From an uncultured Bacteroidia bacterium (GTDB lineage: Bacteria; Bacteroidota; Bacteroidia; Bacteroidales; UBA932), in contig CADAIT010000002.1 of assembly GCA_902788095.1 (NCBI GenBank), positions 119,047 to 183,046 of the forward strand: a DNA stretch of 64,000 nucleotides. The letters run 5' to 3'. The position numbers and the translations under genes were made by a program. Below, piece after piece: positions 53,567 through 63,711 of this stretch. The number at the start of each line of letters is the position of its first letter. The first letter of the stretch is position 1. The notes below the pieces were generated by a model. That model had not been told where the DNA came from. It ran no database searches and saw only the letters and a list, made by a program, of their open reading frames with translations.

Positions 53567-54375
53567 GCGAACATCTTTCTATAAAGCACACGCAGTTTCC
53601 ACAGCAAGGACCAGCGGGAGGCCTTGCGGAAAGCGCGTTCCAAACGCGTGTATTCCACCGTCTGGAGCGGGTCACAGAAGTATTTGCCATAAAGGGCCCT
53701 GTGCTTTTCCCACAGCTGGCGGCGGATGTCCCGCAGCGCCTCGTCCGTCACGCCTTTGTTCCGGGAATGGCGGCGCGTACGGTAGCGGAAACACAGGGAG
53801 GGCAGCTGCAGCACCTTGGGCCGGGGAACGCGCTCCAGCAAGCCGAGCCAGAAGTCCCAGTCTTCGAACCCCGTGGTAAAAGCTGGGTCGAAAGCCAGCT
53901 CCCCGGAAAGGTCCATTTTCCGAAAGAAACAGCTGATGTACAGGCAGTTTCTGGCAAGCATGGTTTCCATCGAAAAGGCCGGAAGGTCCCAGGTTTTCTC
54001 CGCGCCGAAGCGCTCTCCCCTGCCATACACCACGGTGAGGGACGGGTCCGCATCCAGGGCCGCCACCGCTTCTTCCATATACCGGGGAGTGATGAGGTCG
54101 TCGGCATCCAGAAACAAAATATACTGCCCCCGTGCCCGTTCCAGCCCATGGTTACGGGCAGCCGCGACGCCCTTGTTCCCGGTGAACGCCGCCATCACAA
54201 AACGGGGGTCGGCCTCGCAGAAAGTTTGGACGATACTTGCCGACCCGTCCGTGGAACCATTCTCCACCACAATGCACTCCCAGTCCGTGAAGGTCTGTGC
54301 CGACACGCTCCGAAGGGTTTCCGGCAGGTATTTTCCCAGGTTGTAACTGGGGACGATGACGCTTACTTTCGGCAT
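53563..54375 (-). CDS. Glycosyltransferase family 2 protein
   Basis: A 270-aa GT-A enzyme. KVSVIVPSYNLGKYLPETLRSVSAQ and CIVVENGSTDGS form the nucleotide-binding part, and YILFLDADDLITPRYMEEA holds the DADD metal motif. FEDWDFWLGLLERV is the typical ED region. It lies between two other glycosyltransferase genes with short overlaps on both sides, so the three form one polysaccharide operon. Confidence 0.92.
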   Translation of the reverse strand: MPKVSVIVPSYNLGKYLPETLRSVSAQTFTDWECIVVENGSTDGSASIVQTFCEADPRFVMAAFTGNKGVAAARNHGLERARGQYILFLDADDLITPRYMEEAVAALDADPSLTVVYGRGERFGAEKTWDLPAFSMETMLARNCLYISCFFRKMDLSGELAFDPAFTTGFEDWDFWLGLLERVPRPKVLQLPSLCFRYRTRRHSRNKGVTDEALRDIRRQLWEKHRALYGKYFCDPLQTVEYTRLERAFRKASRWSLLWKLRVLYRKMFA

Positions 54376-55337
54376 AGATGGTCTTTCACTTTTAATAAAA
54401 ATTCCAAGAGCGAGCGTTTGCCCTGGAAGTAGCGCTCACGCATCCAGCGGTATCGGCGGGTGCGGAAAAAATATACTTCTTCTCCTGCAAACACTTGAGT
54501 CATACGGGCATAACCCTTGAACGGGTCTGCCATCACCGCCTCTATTTCCGGCGTAAGGCCGCCGCTTTCCCGCATGCGCAGAAGGACGTTACGGTCGTTC
54601 AACAAATACAGCCGGTCCAACTTTCCGCCGGCCAGGTTGGTCACCATATAATGAACAATGAAAGCGTCCTTGAGGTAGCGGACGCCGTTTTGCACCTCCA
54701 CGTTCCAGACATCCGGCAGACAGGCTATCTGACCGCCGCTGCCGGTTTGGGCCAGCGACGGCTGGTCCGGACGGATGCCTTTGGCAAAGCCCTCCAGGTA
54801 ATGCTGCTGCCAGCGGCGGAAAAAGGCGTGGTTGGCAGCCGTATCGCGCACCAGAAGCACGCCGGAGTTGTAGTAGTATTCGTCCCCGGAAGGGTCGTAG
54901 CCCAATTTCCTGCACATGTTGATGGTGGCCTGCCGATGCGGATGCTCCGCAAAACGGGCATGCAAGTCCGGGGCTGCCGCCAGAGGGGCGGGAAATGCGT
55001 CGATTTCCGCGAGGGAACGGGCCACGACGGTATCGGCGTCGATAAAGAGAAAATCCCCCTCCACATACGCCCGCATGCCGGTTTTCAGCAAACGCGAGCG
55101 TTGCATGCGCGAGAGCGAGGCGTCCAGGTCCACCACCTTGATTTCCTTGAAAAGCGCCTTGAACGGAGCCGAGAGAGGACTCTCCTGCAGCCAGCCGTCG
55201 GCCGTCACTTTATCCGTGAGCAGGACGAGCGTAGCGTCCGGATTGTGCCGGGCGCAGGTGGTGGCGCTCACATAGGCCTGCTCCATGTAAACGTCGGCAG
55301 GTCCGCTGACAAGCAAATATAAACACTTCGTTTTCAT
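54363..55337 (-). CDS. Glycosyltransferase (GT8-like/nucleotide-sugar transferase)
   Basis: A 324-aa protein. CLYLLVSGPADVYMEQAYVSATTCARHNPDATLVLLTDK opens the fold, LFIDADTVVARSL carries the DAD metal motif, and EYYYNSGVLLVRDTAANHAFFRRWQQ is the downstream acceptor/NSG motif. This resembles GT8-type or related polysaccharide transferases. The ATG at 55337 is preferred to a GTG six bases upstream. It is first in the three-gene minus-strand operon. Confidence 0.8.
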   Translation of the reverse strand: MKTKCLYLLVSGPADVYMEQAYVSATTCARHNPDATLVLLTDKVTADGWLQESPLSAPFKALFKEIKVVDLDASLSRMQRSRLLKTGMRAYVEGDFLFIDADTVVARSLAEIDAFPAPLAAAPDLHARFAEHPHRQATINMCRKLGYDPSGDEYYYNSGVLLVRDTAANHAFFRRWQQHYLEGFAKGIRPDQPSLAQTGSGGQIACLPDVWNVEVQNGVRYLKDAFIVHYMVTNLAGGKLDRLYLLNDRNVLLRMRESGGLTPEIEAVMADPFKGYARMTQVFAGEEVYFFRTRRYRWMRERYFQGKRSLLEFLLKVKDHLCRK

Positions 55338-55386
55338 GTACACTCTCTATAAACCCGGGAGCTTCCTCCACTTTTTCATGCCGATA

Positions 55387-55417
55387 CAAAATTAACATTT
55401 TGCAAGGAAAGCACAAA
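55387..55417 (-). promoter_or_regulatory. Promoter for the minus-strand glycosyltransferase operon
   Basis: TAATTTTG at 55387-55394 on the minus strand, with TTTG (55414-55417) 19 bases upstream. It overlaps the divergent promoter, so the two transferase operons may share regulation. Confidence 0.65.
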
Positions 55418-55430
55418 ATCAGTATCTTTG
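55399..55430 (+). promoter_or_regulatory. Promoter for the plus-strand glycosyltransferase/flippase pair
   Basis: TTTG at 55399-55402, 20-base spacer, TATCTTTG at 55423-55430. The ATG follows at 55440, leaving at most a few leader bases. Confidence 0.65.
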
Positions 55431-55439
55431 TTTCTTGTT

Positions 55440-56282
55440 ATGACCGGATTCGTTGTTCTCCATTATCTGGCGTACGAAATGACGCTGCAATGTACGGAAA
55501 GTCTCCTGGCGCTTTCCGGGGAGAAACATATCGTCCTGGTGGACAACGCCTCCCCCAACGGTTCCGGTCAAAAACTGGCGGAGCATTATGCCGGCCATCC
55601 GGAAGTGACGGTGCTCCCAAGCCCGCAGAACCAGGGATTCGCCCGTGGCAACAACCTGGGCTACAACTACTTGCGGGAGCATTTTTCCTGCGAGTTCATC
55701 CTTGTTCTCAACAACGACGTACTCATTCCGGATACGGCCTTCATCGGCAAGGTGAAGGCCATTTATGAGAAGACGCCCTTTGCCGTTCTCGGGCCGGACA
55801 TCCTGAACCCGAGAAGCGGCGAGCATCAAAATCCGGCACTCCCCCGCGGATTCAGCCGGGAAGAAGTGCTCGCGCTCCGCAGCCGCTATCAAAAAGACCT
55901 GGCGCACTTCTACTGGCGCCGGTTCAAATGGAGCCTCAAAAAATGGTTCGTCCATAAGCCGGAGCCGGTACAGAAGCCGTGGCGGGAACCGGCACGCAAT
56001 GTCGTATTGCACGGGTCCTGCTACATTTTTTCGCAGGAGTTCATCCGGGTCCGGGAACACGCTTTCAACCCGCGCACCTTCCTCTATTTTGAGGAGGACA
56101 TCCTGCACTACGAATGCCTGCAGCAAGGACTTGTCCTGCTGTACAGCCCCGAGGTTCAAATTCTGCACCTGGAGGATGTCGCCACCGACAAGGCCTATCG
56201 GACCCCGGCCCGGAAAGAAAAGATGAAACTGCAGGAATCCATCCGCTCCATGGACGTCCTGCTCAAGCTGATGAACCCCTGA
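55440..56282 (+). CDS. Glycosyltransferase family 2 protein
   Basis: A 280-aa GT-A enzyme. TGFVVLHYLAYEMTLQCTESLL and ILVDNASPNGSGQKLAEHY form the start of the fold, and FILVLNNDVLIPDTAFIGKV is the DxD-equivalent NND. The late FYFEEDILHYECLQQG holds an EED motif. The start is the ATG at 55440; the frame from 55428 begins inside the -7 box. It is followed by the flippase after three bases. Confidence 0.92.
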   Translation: MTGFVVLHYLAYEMTLQCTESLLALSGEKHIVLVDNASPNGSGQKLAEHYAGHPEVTVLPSPQNQGFARGNNLGYNYLREHFSCEFILVLNNDVLIPDTAFIGKVKAIYEKTPFAVLGPDILNPRSGEHQNPALPRGFSREEVLALRSRYQKDLAHFYWRRFKWSLKKWFVHKPEPVQKPWREPARNVVLHGSCYIFSQEFIRVREHAFNPRTFLYFEEDILHYECLQQGLVLLYSPEVQILHLEDVATDKAYRTPARKEKMKLQESIRSMDVLLKLMNP

Positions 56283-56285
56283 CGC

Positions 56286-57713
56286 ATGGCCACTTCCTCC
56301 ATCAAAAATGCGGTTTACCTGAATGCCGCCGCCCGTTATTCCACACTGGTCCTTCGCCTGCTGTTCAATGCGGCGCTGGCCCGTATCCTGGTGCCGGAAG
56401 ACTTTGGCATCGTGGCAGTTACCATGGTGTTCACTACTTTCTTCAGCCTGCTGTCGGACATGGGACTGGGCGCCGGCATCATCCAGAACAAGGAACTGAG
56501 CCGGGACGATGTCGGCAGCATCTTTGCCTTTTCGCTGCGCCTGGGTCTGGTGCTGATGGGCGCCTTTGCGTTCTTTTCCTTCCCTATGGCCCATTTTTAC
56601 GACAAGCGGGCGCTGGTACCGGTGGGCATGCTGCTGTCTGTCCAGCTGTTTTTCAATACGCTCAACGTGGTTCCCAATGCGCTGCTGCTCAAGCAGAAGG
56701 AGTTCAAGAAGGTGGCGTTGCGCATCCTCTGCGCCTGCCTTGTCTCCGGCACGGTCGGCATCGGCCTGGCTCTTGCCGGCCTTAAATACTATGCGCTGGT
56801 GGTGCAGGCCATCCTGGACGCCGTGTTCATCTTTGGCTGGAACTATTTTTCCACGCGGCCGCCCATGGCCCGGAAGCCCCGGCGGGAGAGTTTGGACAAA
56901 ATCCGCAGTTACTCCGGCTACCTCTTCGGCTTCAACCTCATCAACTACTTTGCCCGCAACCTGGATAACCTCCTGATAGGCAAGGTAATGGGCACCGCGC
57001 AGCTGGGCCATTACGACAAATCCTACAAACTGATGCTGTACCCGGTGAACAACCTCACCCACGTAATTACGCCGGTGCTGCATCCCATCCTCTCGGAACA
57101 CCAGAACGACAAAGCGTATATCTACGGGAAATACTTGCAGGTCGTGAAGGTACTGTCCCTGCTGGGGGCATTCATAACGCCGTTTTTCTGGTTTGCCAGC
57201 GAGGAAATCATCCGCATCCTGTACGGCGGGCAGTGGCTCCCGGCCATTCCCTGTCTCCGATGGATGTCGCTGGCCATGTGGGCCCAGATGATTCTGTCCT
57301 CTTCCGGCACCATTTTCCAAAGCCTGGGCGACACCCGGCGCCTGCTGTGGAGCGGCGGCATGAACGCCGTCCTGGTGGTTGTCTTCATCATCGCCGGTCT
57401 GGTGGAAGGAAGCATCGAGGCCGTGGCGCGGAACGTCGCCGCCGCCTACAACCTGCAATTCGTGGCCACCTTCTACATCCTGGTGCACCTGTCCTTCGGC
57501 TTTTCTACACGGAACTTCCTGAAACGCCTGCTGCCGGATTTGGGCGTCATGGCCGCCGTAGCCTGCGCCGGATATGCCTGCACTTTCCTGCCGGAACTGC
57601 CGCTGGCGGGCGCCTTTGCCGCCAAAACCGCCGCCATGGGCGCGGCATACCTGCTGGCCCTCGCGCTCACCCGCCAGTTAAAGCCGTTTATCGGCCTGCT
57701 TTTCCGTAAATAA
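56286..57713 (+). CDS. Polysaccharide flippase (Wzx/PST, MATE-like)
   Basis: A 475-aa membrane protein with about twelve to fourteen hydrophobic segments. NAAARYSTLVLRLLFNAALARILVPEDFGIVAVTMVFTTFFSLLSDMGLGAGIIQ is typical of Wzx/lipid-linked oligosaccharide flippases. FARNLDNLLIGKVMGTAQLGHYDKSYKLMLYPVNNL is the central conserved region. It probably moves undecaprenyl-linked repeat units to the periplasm. It works with the four transferases on either side. Confidence 0.9.
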   Translation: MATSSIKNAVYLNAAARYSTLVLRLLFNAALARILVPEDFGIVAVTMVFTTFFSLLSDMGLGAGIIQNKELSRDDVGSIFAFSLRLGLVLMGAFAFFSFPMAHFYDKRALVPVGMLLSVQLFFNTLNVVPNALLLKQKEFKKVALRILCACLVSGTVGIGLALAGLKYYALVVQAILDAVFIFGWNYFSTRPPMARKPRRESLDKIRSYSGYLFGFNLINYFARNLDNLLIGKVMGTAQLGHYDKSYKLMLYPVNNLTHVITPVLHPILSEHQNDKAYIYGKYLQVVKVLSLLGAFITPFFWFASEEIIRILYGGQWLPAIPCLRWMSLAMWAQMILSSSGTIFQSLGDTRRLLWSGGMNAVLVVVFIIAGLVEGSIEAVARNVAAAYNLQFVATFYILVHLSFGFSTRNFLKRLLPDLGVMAAVACAGYACTFLPELPLAGAFAAKTAAMGAAYLLALALTRQLKPFIGLLFRK

Positions 57714-57745
57714 AAGCCCCTTCATCCGCGGGACGAAAGGGGCTT
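57714..57745. terminator. Bidirectional terminator between flippase and glnS
   Basis: AAGCCCCTT (57714-57722) and AAGGGGCTT (57737-57745) form a 9-bp stem with a 14-base loop, lying between the two convergent stop codons. Confidence 0.7.
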
Positions 57746-57765
57746 GATAGTCAGTCATTAAAGAA

Positions 57766-59400
<1,635 letters not shown>

Positions 59401-59421
59401 AATTACATATAAAATAACTTC

Positions 59422-59429
59422 CAAAGGTA
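59422..59429 (-). promoter_or_regulatory. Predicted -7 box for glnS
   Basis: TACCTTTG on the minus strand, 21 bases upstream of the glnS ATG at 59400. Confidence 0.5.
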
Positions 59430-59470
59430 CGAAAAAATCCCCACAAATATGCAGATAAGAAAAAAATTAG

Positions 59471-59478
59471 TATTTTTG
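59471..59478 (+). promoter_or_regulatory. Predicted -7 box for the spt-like gene
   Basis: TATTTTTG on the plus strand, 32 bases ahead of the ATG at 59511, in the divergent region shared with glnS. Confidence 0.5.
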
Positions 59479-59510
59479 CACGATAAAACAGACTAAAACC
59501 TATTATAAAT

Positions 59511-60701
59511 ATGGGACTTTTACACGCGCGCCTGGCCAAGTATGACCTTCCGCAGAAAATGCAGGAAAAAGGAATTTATCCTTATTTCCGCCAAATAACC
59601 AGTAAACAGGGCACCGAAGTAACCATGGACGGGAAGCAAATCCTCATGTTCGGTTCCAATGCATATACGGGCCTTACCGGAGACGAACGCGTCATCAACG
59701 CCGGTATCGAAGCCCTCAAGAAATATGGTTCCGGATGTGCCGGTTCCCGTTTTCTGAACGGAACGCTGGATATTCACGTTCAACTGGAAAAAGAACTCGC
59801 CGCATTTGTAGGCAAGGACGAAGCCCTGGTGTTCTCTACGGGTTTCACCGTGAACAGCGGTGTCATCCCCCAGCTGCTCACCAAAGACGATTTCATCATT
59901 TGTGACGACCGCGACCATGCTTCCATCGTGGACGGCCGCCGCCTGTCTTTCGCCAAGGGTCTGCACTACAAGCACAACGACATGAAAGACCTGGAGCGCT
60001 GCATCAAACGTTGCCCCAAGAATGCCGTGAAGCTCATTGTGGTGGACGGCGTGTTCTCCATGGAAGGAGACCTGGCCAAACTGCCGGAGATTGTGGAGCT
60101 CAAGCACAAATACGACAATGTCGCCATCATGGTGGACGAAGCCCACGGCCTGGGCGTCTTCGGCAAGCAGGGCCGCGGCGTTTGCGACCACTTCCACCTC
60201 TCCAAGGAGATTGACCTCATCATGGGCACCTTCTCCAAGAGCCTGGCGGCCATCGGCGGTTTCATTGCCGCGGACAGCGTCATAATCAATTACTTGCGCC
60301 ACACCGCCCGTACGTACATCTTCCAGGCTTCGGATACGCCCGCTGCCACGGCATCGGCCCTGGAGGCGCTGCACATTATCCAGAAGGAGCCCAAGCGCAT
60401 CACCAACCTGTGGGATGTCACCAACTATGCATTGCGCCGTTTCAAAGAGGCCGGTTTCGAGATTGGCGATACGGAAAGCCCCATTATCCCGCTGTATGTG
60501 CGTGACATGGAGAAAACCTTCATCGTCACCAAGCGGGCCTTTGACGAAGGCGTATTCATCAACTCGGTGATTCCGCCGGCATGTGCCCCGGAGGATACGC
60601 TCATCCGTTTCTCCCTGATGTCCACGCATACCCGCGAACAAGTGGACCGCGCCGTTGACGCCCTCACCAAAGTGTTCAAGGAAGAAGGCATCATCAAATA
60701 A
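59511..60701 (+). CDS. spt: Serine palmitoyltransferase-like alpha-oxoamine synthase
   Basis: A 396-aa PLP enzyme of the alpha-oxoamine synthase family. The PLP lysine is in GTFSKSLAAIGGF, with DEAHGLGVFG upstream and GAGSRFLNGT-like CAGSRFLNGTLDIH. The N-terminus (LLHARLAKYDLPQKMQEKGIYPYFR) closely resembles the Bacteroides serine palmitoyltransferase as I remember it, which condenses serine with an acyl-CoA to begin sphingolipid synthesis. 2-Amino-3-ketobutyrate CoA ligase is the main alternative. Confidence 0.85.
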   Translation: MGLLHARLAKYDLPQKMQEKGIYPYFRQITSKQGTEVTMDGKQILMFGSNAYTGLTGDERVINAGIEALKKYGSGCAGSRFLNGTLDIHVQLEKELAAFVGKDEALVFSTGFTVNSGVIPQLLTKDDFIICDDRDHASIVDGRRLSFAKGLHYKHNDMKDLERCIKRCPKNAVKLIVVDGVFSMEGDLAKLPEIVELKHKYDNVAIMVDEAHGLGVFGKQGRGVCDHFHLSKEIDLIMGTFSKSLAAIGGFIAADSVIINYLRHTARTYIFQASDTPAATASALEALHIIQKEPKRITNLWDVTNYALRRFKEAGFEIGDTESPIIPLYVRDMEKTFIVTKRAFDEGVFINSVIPPACAPEDTLIRFSLMSTHTREQVDRAVDALTKVFKEEGIIK

Positions 60702-60705
60702 TAAT

Positions 60706-60743
60706 AAAAAACCGGGGCACACTCAAGTGAACCCCGGTTTTTT
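60706..60743. terminator. Bidirectional terminator between spt and the aspartokinase-like gene
   Basis: AAAAAACCGGGG and CCCCGGTTTTTT form a strong stem with a 14-base loop and a T-run. The hairpin lies between the two convergent genes and touches the stop of the minus-strand gene. Confidence 0.8.
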
Positions 60744-61999
60744 TATTGCAGCAGGCCGGCCGCTTTGTCCACGTCTTTGGCGGCCACGACCACCGAGATA
60801 CTCAGTTCTTCCCCGCCCTGGGCACTGGCGATAATGTTGATTCCGGCCGCACCGAGCGCGCTGAAGACCGCCCCGGACATTCCGGGCAGGTTGCGCATGC
60901 GGCTGCCGAACACGGTGATGATGCCCACGGACTTGTTCAGCACGACAACATCGTCCAGCGGAAGCAGCGGATTGGCTTTGAAAAGTCCGCGGATGGCCTT
61001 CAGGGCCCGTTCTTTCTCTTCGGAACGGATGGCGAAGCTGATGGAATACTCCGAAGAAGTCTGGGCGATGAACCGCACGTTGACACCCACGGTAGCCAGG
61101 CAGGAGAAGATGGCGCCCGACATGCCCACGCGTCCCAGCAGACCGGTACCATATACGGTGATGAGGTCCAGGTTTTTGTCGGCCAGGACGGCGGTCTTGT
61201 GCGCGGAACCGGTCGAGATGAGCGTTCCGTCAAAGGTTTCGTCCTCGATATCCTTTACAAGAATGGGAATGCCCGCATTTTTGGCCGGCCAGAGGGCCGA
61301 TGAGGAGAACGGCGCCCGCTCCGAGGCGCAGTAGTGGGCGGCTTCGTCATAGGTGATGGCGCTCAAGCCTTCCACTCCGTGTGCTTCCACGTGCAGTTCG
61401 ATGGTGTCGGCCTTGAAAACGGCGGCAATGAGGGCGGCCATCAGGTGCGCGCCATCCTTTCCCACGCGAACCACGTAACCGGAAGTGAGACGGCCGTATC
61501 CGCCGGATATCACCAGCGGGCCATCGCCTTTGCAACGCTTGCGGATTTGCTGTTCCGAGGCGGTCCAGTCGAAGTGTTGCTCGCCTTTTGCGTCGCTGGT
61601 ACAAATCATGAGTTCCGTACCGTCCAGCAGTTTGCCCCGGACGTACTGATTCACCGCCTCGGCACACAGACGGGCGCATTTGGCCATCACGTAATCCTCG
61701 ATGGCGACGGAAGCGGTTTGCACGTACATGGCCTCCCGCAGATAGGTGGAAACGGTATCCACCGTCATCTCCACGGTTTCCTTGTAGGCCGGCGTAACGG
61801 CCATGGCCAGGAAATACTCCCGGATGGCATCCAAATCCTCCCTGGCCGACTTTTTTTCCTGAATCGTTTTGCGAACGGCCTCGCGGAACATGCCTTCAAT
61901 GGTACGTTGCGGCCGGATGACGGCGATGGTGCCGGGGGCGCACATGCTTGCAATCTTTCCGATGGAATGTTGCTTAAGGACAAAGGCTTTTACTATCAT
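60743..61999 (-). CDS. Aspartokinase-like protein with degenerate catalytic site and two ACT domains
   Basis: A 418-aa protein whose middle and C-terminus follow aspartate kinase: GADTIELHVEAHGVEG-type strand region, IPILVKDIEDETFDGTLIS, then two ACT domains (LITVYGTGLLGRVGMSGAIFSCLATVGVNVRFIAQTSSEYSISFAI; IITVFGSRMRNLPGMSGAVFSALGAAGINIIASAQGGEELSISVVV). However, KFGGTS at the N-terminus is absent (MIVKAFVLKQHS), GRGGSD reads RVGKDG, and LHP reads ALWP. It is probably not a normal aspartokinase; a regulatory role or altered chemistry is possible. Confidence 0.7.
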   Translation of the reverse strand: MIVKAFVLKQHSIGKIASMCAPGTIAVIRPQRTIEGMFREAVRKTIQEKKSAREDLDAIREYFLAMAVTPAYKETVEMTVDTVSTYLREAMYVQTASVAIEDYVMAKCARLCAEAVNQYVRGKLLDGTELMICTSDAKGEQHFDWTASEQQIRKRCKGDGPLVISGGYGRLTSGYVVRVGKDGAHLMAALIAAVFKADTIELHVEAHGVEGLSAITYDEAAHYCASERAPFSSSALWPAKNAGIPILVKDIEDETFDGTLISTGSAHKTAVLADKNLDLITVYGTGLLGRVGMSGAIFSCLATVGVNVRFIAQTSSEYSISFAIRSEEKERALKAIRGLFKANPLLPLDDVVVLNKSVGIITVFGSRMRNLPGMSGAVFSALGAAGINIIASAQGGEELSISVVVAAKDVDKAAGLLQ

Positions 62000-62024
62000 C
62001 TCTCAGTGTTTGTTGTTGCTCTTA

Positions 62025-62032
62025 CAAAGATA
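62025..62032 (-). promoter_or_regulatory. Predicted -7 box for the aspartokinase-like gene
   Basis: TATCTTTG on the minus strand, 25 bases upstream of the ATG at 61999. Confidence 0.5.
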
Positions 62033-62041
62033 CAAAAGCAA

Positions 62042-62079
62042 AAAAAGAAATCCAAGCAGCGACGCCCGGATTTCTTTTT
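62042..62079 (-). terminator. Terminator downstream of the ECF sigma operon
   Basis: AAAAAGAAATCC (62042-62053) and GGATTTCTTTTT (62068-62079) form a perfect 12-bp stem with a 14-base loop and A/T tracts. It lies past the last gene of the minus-strand sigma operon. Confidence 0.7.
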
Positions 62080-62113
62080 AGTAGCGGAGGCTGCCAAAAG
62101 GCAACCATCGTTT

Positions 62114-62153
62114 TTTAGTAGACCAAACACTCCGAATCTCGAACCTCGCATTC
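62114..62153. repeat. Direct repeat, copy 1
   Basis: A 40-base unit beginning TTTAGTAGACCAAACACTCC. A second copy at 63712-63751 matches it at 36 of 40 positions in the same orientation. The pair brackets the three-gene ECF sigma operon. A shorter TTTTTAGTAG also occurs at about 62075. Confidence 0.7.
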
Positions 62154-62212
62154 ATCGTAGGGCTGCTCCAACTTCAATCATTCATTGATAAGCTTGACCG
62201 AGAAAATGGAAT

Positions 62213-62572
62213 CTATCTGCCAATCAACGAGTGAAGCCTGAAAGAGAAATAACCTTTTCCATCCAGATATGCGAGTGCATCATTCAAGAGCGCAGCCTTC
62301 TGGTCTTCTCCCAAATCCGAATGGAAAATGATGTCGATGAATGTCTCCAGACCGTGGTCAGAGATCTTTTCGGCTTCTACAAGATACCAGACAGGATTCT
62401 TCTGCTCAAGCAAGGCGTACAGGTCGATCGGGCAAGCTGCTTTGTCGAACTCGTGTTTGACTTCCGCCAGGGAATAATCCGGCGTGTCTCCGTCCAGCAG
62501 TCCTAGCCTGCGGGCGATCATCAGCAGCATCTCGCACAGGCGGTCAATCTCTCTGAGGATAAAATCTTCCAT
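62213..62572 (-). CDS. Hypothetical protein in the ECF sigma operon
   Basis: A 119-aa soluble protein (MEDFILREIDRLCEMLLMIARRLGLLDGD...) rich in helix-forming and acidic residues with no recognised domain and no signal peptide. It is one base downstream of the membrane-protein gene and shares its operon with the sigma factor. Function unknown; a role as regulator of the neighbouring membrane protein or sigma factor is speculation. Confidence 0.6.
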   Translation of the reverse strand: MEDFILREIDRLCEMLLMIARRLGLLDGDTPDYSLAEVKHEFDKAACPIDLYALLEQKNPVWYLVEAEKISDHGLETFIDIIFHSDLGEDQKAALLNDALAYLDGKGYFSFRLHSLIGR

Positions 62573-62573
62573 C

Positions 62574-63167
62574 TTATTCGTCTTTCATTTTGAGGCGCTC
62601 GATGATAGCGTCGCAGGCGCTTAACAGTCGCTTGGCAGAGTAATACTCCAGGATCAATGTCCCCACACATAAAAGAGCAATGATAATACCCCTTCTCCAC
62701 ATCAGTTCGGCGCTGATATTCATCGAGGTCATATAGAAGGTCGCCAGAATCACGAAAAGAAAGAAAAGAACGCAGATTCCCGTCACCAGAATGACATACC
62801 TTTTCTTGAATTCTCTCAGAGACTCTGTCGTTGACAGGATGTCGCCATTGTAAATATCTTCTTCCCGGATTCCCTTATATACCCAGAATATGCCCGGGAT
62901 GGTCAGTAAGCCGTAAATGATAAGGGAGAGCGGAACCCACCAGTCAAATCCCTGGACATAACATAGGATGACCGCGATAATGAATAATGCGATTGTCACA
63001 GGAATCGATTTCTTTGAAAGGAACAGCCTGCGAATATCCTTTTTCATCGCATTCTGTATCAGTTGCTTGTTGATGATCTGCTGCTTGTCGAACCGTTCCT
63101 TCAGCGCAGCATAATCCTGCCGCATCTGTTCCAGTTCCTGATCAATATTACGTTCTTCTTTGTTCAT
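62574..63167 (-). CDS. Membrane protein of the ECF sigma operon (candidate anti-sigma partner)
   Basis: A 197-aa protein with a charged coiled-coil-like cytosolic N-terminus (residues 1-45) and four hydrophobic segments in two pairs (IPVTIALFIIAVILCYVQGF and VPLSLIIYGLLTIPGIFWVY; YVILVTGICVLFFLFVILATFYM and GIIIALLCVGTLILEYYSA). Its position right after the sigma gene (11 bases) suggests an anti-sigma or signalling role, but no zinc anti-sigma motif is seen. Confidence 0.6.
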   Translation of the reverse strand: MNKEERNIDQELEQMRQDYAALKERFDKQQIINKQLIQNAMKKDIRRLFLSKKSIPVTIALFIIAVILCYVQGFDWWVPLSLIIYGLLTIPGIFWVYKGIREEDIYNGDILSTTESLREFKKRYVILVTGICVLFFLFVILATFYMTSMNISAELMWRRGIIIALLCVGTLILEYYSAKRLLSACDAIIERLKMKDE

Positions 63168-63178
63168 GGCACGAGTGA

Positions 63179-63664
63179 TTAAAGATTGGACTTTTTGAGT
63201 TCTTCTTTGATTCGATGCAACTGGAAAGAAACATTCTTCACCGATATGCCCATGATGGCCCCAATCTCCTCGTAGCTCAGACCTTCAAGCCAAAGAAGAA
63301 TGATGCCGCGGTCCACCAGACCCAGCCGATTGATGCGGGCATACAGGCGCTTGGTCTGCAGCGCCCTGTCGTCCGTATCCTCAAAGGGGTCAATGTCCAC
63401 GCTGAGGGGCACCCGTTCGCTGCCCCGCCGTCGTTTCTTGTCGGCGTTGAGGCAGCAGTTGAGCGCAACCCGGTAAATCCAGGTCCGGACATCGGACTCC
63501 GCGCGGAAAGAATCGTAGCCCTTCCAGAGCCTGATCAGAATCTCCTGGAAGAGATCGTCGATCTCGTCCGTGTCCTTCGAGAACATGTAGCACACCGAGT
63601 AGATGGTGCTCTTGTGCTCCCGGACCAATTGGGTGAATACTTGTTCATTGTTATCCATTTTCAA
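63179..63664 (-). CDS. ECF-type RNA polymerase sigma factor
   Basis: A 161-aa group IV sigma-70 factor. Region 2 (FTQLVREHKSTIYSVCYMFSKDTDEIDDLFQEILIRLWKGYDSFR...VRTWIYRVALNCCLN) and region 4 (DRGIILLWLEGLSYEEIGAIMGISVKNVSFQLHRIKEELKK) are both intact. It is the first gene of a three-gene operon with a membrane protein. GTCTAAC upstream may be an autoregulated promoter element. Its regulon is unknown. Confidence 0.93.
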   Translation of the reverse strand: MKMDNNEQVFTQLVREHKSTIYSVCYMFSKDTDEIDDLFQEILIRLWKGYDSFRAESDVRTWIYRVALNCCLNADKKRRRGSERVPLSVDIDPFEDTDDRALQTKRLYARINRLGLVDRGIILLWLEGLSYEEIGAIMGISVKNVSFQLHRIKEELKKSNL

Positions 63665-63711
63665 TCGAATCTACACCCGTTAGACAACAAAACTTGCGAA
63701 AAACTATATAT

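Noticed and set aside
55419-57488. A 689-codon frame antisense to the GT2 and flippase genes
   Set aside because: Histidine/glutamine/glycine-rich translation with no signal or domain. The opposite strand encodes clear GT2 and flippase proteins.
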